A stretch of DNA of 64,000 nt from Paenibacillus rhizophilus. GTDB taxonomy: Bacteria > Bacillota > Bacilli > Paenibacillales > Paenibacillaceae. The translations under genes and the position numbers were made by a program. The stretch is from contig NZ_RQPI01000001.1 in NCBI RefSeq assembly GCF_003854965.1, positions 806,001 through 870,000 of the forward strand, in the 5' to 3' direction. Positions within the stretch are counted from its first letter, which is position 1. Every line of letters begins with the position of its first letter. The notes beneath the pieces were generated by a model. The model saw only the letters and a program-made list of their open reading frames with translations, searched no databases and was not told where the DNA came from. Shown here piece by piece: positions 61,022-64,000 of the stretch.

Positions 61022-62203
61022 ATATTATCCCAAGGAACAAGAGATATCGTCAAATCGACAGCACCTGTCTTGGCGGAGCACGGCACAAAAATCACATCGG
61101 TGTTTTACCGGAATATGTTTGCCGCTCATCCTGAACTTCTAAACATTTTCAACCATGCAAACCAGGCTCAGGGACGCCAACAGGCAGCCCTCGCGAATAC
61201 GGTATATGCGGCGGCAGTCCACATTGATAACCTGGAGAACATTCTGCCTGCCGTTGTCCAAATCGCACATAAGCACGTAAGCCTCGGTATCAAGGCGGAG
61301 CATTATCCGATCGTCGGCGAGCATTTGCTGGAAGCGATCAAGGAAGTATTAGGCGATGCGGCAACGGATGACATTCTGGGCGCGTGGGCGGAAGCATACG
61401 GTGTCATTGCTGATGCCTTTATAAGCGTAGAAGCGAACATGTACAAAGAATCGCGGGAACAAGAAAACGGCTGGAACTTCTTTAAATCGTTCACAGTTTC
61501 GCGGAAAGTAAAAGAAAGCGACACTATCACATCATTCTACCTAAAACCGGCAGACGGCACTAACGTTCCGGAGTATAAACCGGGTCAGTTCATCTCCATT
61601 CGCGTGTCGATACCGGGTGAGAAATACACGATGATTCGTCAATACAGCCTTTCACAGGCGCCAAAGCCGGACGAGTTCCGAATCTCCGTAAAACGCGAGG
61701 CAGACAAAGATCCGAATGGCGTCGTCTCCATCTTTCTTCACGAGCGGGTCAATGAAGGGGATATCGTCGAAGTCAGCGCTCCTGCCGGTGAATTCGTGCT
61801 TGATGCAGCGAAAACAACGCCTGTGGCTTTTATTTCAGGCGGTGTCGGCATCACGCCTATGATGAGTATGTTAGAAACAGTAGCAACCGCAACGCCTGAC
61901 CGGCCGACTGTCTTTCTGCACGCTGCGCGTAATGAAGCGCTTGCTGCTTTTAGAAGCGATGTTGAAAAACATGCAGCGAGCATGAGCAATGTGAAGAACA
62001 AAACGTTCTATTCGGATGAGCCGAACAGCTTCATCTCGCGTAAAGTTCTGGAAGAGTTCGTCGATACCACCGGAGAAGTGTATGTGTGCGGACCGGTTCC
62101 GTTCATGGAATCCATCATTCGCGAATTGCGGGCGATGGGCATGAAGGAAGACCAGATTCATCACGAGTTCTTTGGTCCGGCTATGCAAATAGAAAACGGA
62201 TAA
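61022..62203 (+). CDS. hmp: Flavohaemoglobin Hmp (nitric oxide dioxygenase), apparently with an ATA start codon
   Basis: 393 aa. Homology begins at codon 61022, which reads ATA, then LSQGTRDIVKSTAPVLAEHG. GGAG lies 9 nt upstream, exactly where a ribosome site for this start is expected, and a stop codon at 61013-61015 excludes an earlier start. An internal TTG at 61070 would remove ~16 globin residues. The globin domain (IAHKHVSLGIKAEHYPIVGE with proximal His) is followed by the FAD domain (IRQYSLSQAP, RQYS motif) and NAD domain (FISGGVGITPMMSML, YVCGPVPFM). It oxidises NO to nitrate and is regulated by NsrR. The ATA may be a mutation that lowers or abolishes expression. Confidence 0.9.
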   Translation: MLSQGTRDIVKSTAPVLAEHGTKITSVFYRNMFAAHPELLNIFNHANQAQGRQQAALANTVYAAAVHIDNLENILPAVVQIAHKHVSLGIKAEHYPIVGEHLLEAIKEVLGDAATDDILGAWAEAYGVIADAFISVEANMYKESREQENGWNFFKSFTVSRKVKESDTITSFYLKPADGTNVPEYKPGQFISIRVSIPGEKYTMIRQYSLSQAPKPDEFRISVKREADKDPNGVVSIFLHERVNEGDIVEVSAPAGEFVLDAAKTTPVAFISGGVGITPMMSMLETVATATPDRPTVFLHAARNEALAAFRSDVEKHAASMSNVKNKTFYSDEPNSFISRKVLEEFVDTTGEVYVCGPVPFMESIIRELRAMGMKEDQIHHEFFGPAMQIENG

Positions 62204-62253
62204 CCCTTACAACAAGATATTCGTCATTTATCCGTCATCGCCATATAGACATT

Positions 62254-62301
62254 AAACGGCGGCCTCTCCCCTTTATAGTTTCGGGGAAAGGCCGCCGTTT
62301 T
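62254..62301 (+). terminator. Terminator of hmp
   Basis: The stem AAACGGCGGCCT-C-TCCCC paired with GGGGA-A-AGGCCGCCGTTT, then a short T run; 50 nt after the hmp stop. Confidence 0.88.
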
Positions 62302-62424
62302 AGGTTGTATTACAACTTATAACGGATCTCATACTCACAGTTTGCCTTAATATTTCAAAAATTGTCCGACAGACTTCATTGAACAAATCCGCTTAATTCA
62401 AGCTCTCGTTCAGCCATTGCTTTC

Positions 62425-62670
62425 TTAGTTTTGTCGGCAGGTACTTCCGTACAAAAACGATCGCCAGAAGTCCGATTCTTTTCCCTGGGACACGGACACG
62501 ATATTCTCTTCTTTCAACAACCCGATGGCCTTGCGGATCGTTTCGGGTGAAACTTGATATTTTCCAGCCAGAATGGAACGTCCCGAAATTTTGCTGTTGA
62601 CGGGAAATTCACCGCTGACGATTCGTCCGGCAATATCTAATGCGATGGACTTGTAACCGGTTTTCTTCAT
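62425..62670 (-). pseudogene. GntR-family regulator, truncated
   Basis: 81 aa. Residues 1-65 form a GntR winged helix (YKSIALDIAGRIVSGEFPVN, then ILAGKYQVSPETIRKAIGLL) typical of the regulators fused to TrkA-C or UTRA domains. The sequence leaves the family after NIVSVSQGKE and stops 16 residues later. The effector domain is missing, by frameshift or truncation. A DNA-binding-only product is possible but unlikely to be regulated normally. Confidence 0.7.
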
Positions 62671-62728
62671 GCAAGCGTTACTCGCTCCTTCGTTTGATTT
62701 TTAAGCATATGACCAATTTGAAATATCG

Positions 62729-63526
62729 TTATCTGTACATCATCGACCAGGAGCCGATGTCGCGGAAGCCAATCCGTTTGTATATGGAGGCTGCGTCCGG
62801 ATTATCGTAAAAGAGGCACAGCGCTTTCCCTTCACTCACCAGCTCGGCGCATAGCTTACTGATTACGGATGTGGCCAATCCCTGTCCCCGGTATGCCGGA
62901 TGCGTCGCTACGCTGATTACCATGGCGGACATCGAATTCTCTGCCGTACTCGAAGCCGACGCAGCTACTTGACCAGTCCGTTCGACGAAATAAGTGCGCC
63001 CCGTTCCGGTCTCCAGTGTCCGTCTTAGGCTCCGGCGCGAGCTTTCCGGATTAACGTCGAACTCCTCTATCCCGTCCATGAGCGAACATATGGATTCCAC
63101 ATCTTGAATCGTTGCCCGCTTCACACAGGTCTCCGTGTCAAACCGAGCGCTTGCCTCTGGGTTCAGCTCTTTCAGTTCCGCAAAATAAAGACTTTTCTCT
63201 TTACGGAAGTTAATCACCCCGCTGAACAGGTTCACAAGAGAGGACGAGCCTGATAACATCTCCATCTTACCGTCCTGCAGCATAATTTCGGCAAACCCCT
63301 GCACATTGAACGGCCCGTCCGCATACGGGATATAGCTGTGTTCATAGCGGAGCAGAACCGCCATGGGCTGCGCATCCGCCGGGCCAAATTCCCCCCATAC
63401 TTCCTGAAAATCCTGTTCAAAACCGAAGTTCTCCACATCCGCAATCAGGAATAAATTAAGCGCCGGCTCTTTTCCCAAAAAAGCCAGTAATCCCTCGCGG
63501 TCCTCTTCCGTCAGCTTACGAATCAT
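62729..63526 (-). CDS. GNAT-family N-acetyltransferase
   Basis: 265 aa. The N-terminal ~120 residues form a degenerate GNAT-like domain and the C-terminal half carries the acetyl-CoA site (MVISVATHPAYRGQGLATSV). The end NPDAASIYKRIGFRDIGSWS is typical of the family. Two-domain GNATs of this size acetylate small amines or protein N-termini; the substrate is unknown. The start at 63526 follows a purine-rich segment (AGGGGGAG). It is on the same strand as, but 26 nt downstream of, the partial gene at the window edge. Confidence 0.87.
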   Translation of the reverse strand: MIRKLTEEDREGLLAFLGKEPALNLFLIADVENFGFEQDFQEVWGEFGPADAQPMAVLLRYEHSYIPYADGPFNVQGFAEIMLQDGKMEMLSGSSSLVNLFSGVINFRKEKSLYFAELKELNPEASARFDTETCVKRATIQDVESICSLMDGIEEFDVNPESSRRSLRRTLETGTGRTYFVERTGQVAASASSTAENSMSAMVISVATHPAYRGQGLATSVISKLCAELVSEGKALCLFYDNPDAASIYKRIGFRDIGSWSMMYR

Positions 63527-63552
63527 ACGGCTCCCCCTAGTGAAAATAAAAA

Positions 63553-64000
63553 TTACTGCGATTTTACGATCCGCGCCCGGAACAGGATATAGTCGGCCTT
63601 TTGCGGAACGGTAAATTTGAATGATACCTGTCCGGCTTTCGGAACCTGAGCGCTTGTTCCGTTAATCTTGCGTACGACAGCGTTCCCCTTTTCATCAACG
63701 AACGTCAGTTCCAGCTCCGTACTGTCCTTGGAAATGACAAAACCGGATGTGTTCTGCACATTCAGGGTAACAAGGTATTCCTTACCTTTCTTTTCCTGTG
63801 ACAGCGTCTCCGGATAGAAAGGATAAGGATGGAACGTGGTTTCCGAGGGAAATGAATCTGCGGAAGGAGCAGGGACAATCCGTCGGAGCAGCACATCCTC
63901 CTTCGCTTTAATCGCCAGTGTGGATTTACCAGTATTTCCTGAAATTATCTCCGAGCGATACACCTTTAGGGCGTTCAAAATTGGAGCCGCCGGCACAAAA
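63553..64000 (-). CDS. Protein of unknown function, N-terminus outside window
   Basis: At least 147 aa; the frame is open to the edge, so the start is probably beyond the window. The visible part has an extended beta-sandwich composition: YLVTLNVQNTSGFVISKDST, then ELELTFVDEKGNAVVRKING and PKAGQVSFKFTVPQKADYIL. That resembles C-terminal beta domains of secreted or membrane-linked proteins in bacilli. I do not recognise the family. A GTG at 63996 could be a start but is unsupported. Confidence 0.55.
   Translation of the reverse strand, partial: FVPAAPILNALKVYRSEIISGNTGKSTLAIKAKEDVLLRRIVPAPSADSFPSETTFHPYPFYPETLSQEKKGKEYLVTLNVQNTSGFVISKDSTELELTFVDEKGNAVVRKINGTSAQVPKAGQVSFKFTVPQKADYILFRARIVKSQ

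Noticed and set aside
1..64000. tRNA, rRNA or prophage genes
   Set aside because: No cloverleaf-like segments, rRNA signatures or phage structural genes were recognised on either strand; a covariance search was not possible here.

Overview
The window looks like a chromosomal segment of a Gram-positive, spore-forming Firmicute, most likely in the Paenibacillus/Brevibacillus group. The basis is AT-moderate composition, strong AGGAGG-type ribosome sites, frequent TTG/GTG starts, SLH-domain and lipobox proteins, System II (ResB/ResC) cytochrome c maturation, an NsrR/Hmp pair and a ZTP riboswitch. This is a family-level inference; no 16S, tRNA or rRNA gene was seen. Much of the first 43 kb is accessory DNA, with many small redox enzymes, many one- or two-component regulators, transporters and an unusual number of broken genes. 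The last 20 kb holds a large nickel-enzyme cluster.

Layout: 1-1.8 kb arsenic detoxification (arsN1-like acetyltransferase, arsM, Cys-rich MarR regulator). 1.9-6.4 kb an SDR, a methyltransferase remnant, a short UvrA-like ATPase and a broken EamA transporter. 6.6-16.4 kb oxidoreductases and hydrolases linked by five copies of one promoter/operator module that also flanks a TetR gene, plus a lipoprotein and an SLH protein sharing a cyclophilin-like domain. 16.5-23 kb a cytochrome P460 lipoprotein, a DUF4405 membrane cytochrome candidate, ResB, ResC, ResA, a truncated CcdA and a frameshifted sugar dehydrogenase. 23.4-28.5 kb a second TetR, a ZTP riboswitch with a stand-alone AICAR transformylase, a MerR/aldehyde dehydrogenase pair with a textbook MerR promoter, and a GC-rich SDR. 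28.8-32.6 kb an IS3 remnant followed by an Lsa-type ABC-F gene behind an attenuator and a Cfr-family rRNA methyltransferase: a ribosome-directed resistance pair. 32.8-42.8 kb a hydrolase/TetR pair, AraC regulators, epoxide hydrolase, iron alcohol dehydrogenase, and remnants of a carboxymuconolactone decarboxylase, a flotillin and a XerS-like recombinase.

43.2-58.9 kb, all on the minus strand: a 12-kb [NiFe] hydrogenase operon (two near-identical Tat-exported small subunits, large subunit, maturation protease, hypAB, tatA, two tatC, hypFCDE, nickel permease), then a separate cooS-cooC transcript for a Ni carbon monoxide dehydrogenase. Nickel uptake and insertion could serve both enzymes. No cytochrome b anchor and no CooF ferredoxin are present, so the electron acceptors are unknown. 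59.2-64 kb: a frameshifted sensor kinase, the divergent nsrR/hmp nitric-oxide defence pair (hmp apparently begins with ATA), a GntR fragment, a GNAT enzyme and a partial gene.

The most noteworthy points are the repeated TetR-type promoter module, the duplicated hydrogenase small subunit with a dedicated two-TatC export system, the self-contained P460 plus cytochrome c assembly cluster, and the attenuated ABC-F next to Cfr. Several lesions are one-base changes, some at short homopolymers, so sequencing error should be excluded before these genes are called dead.
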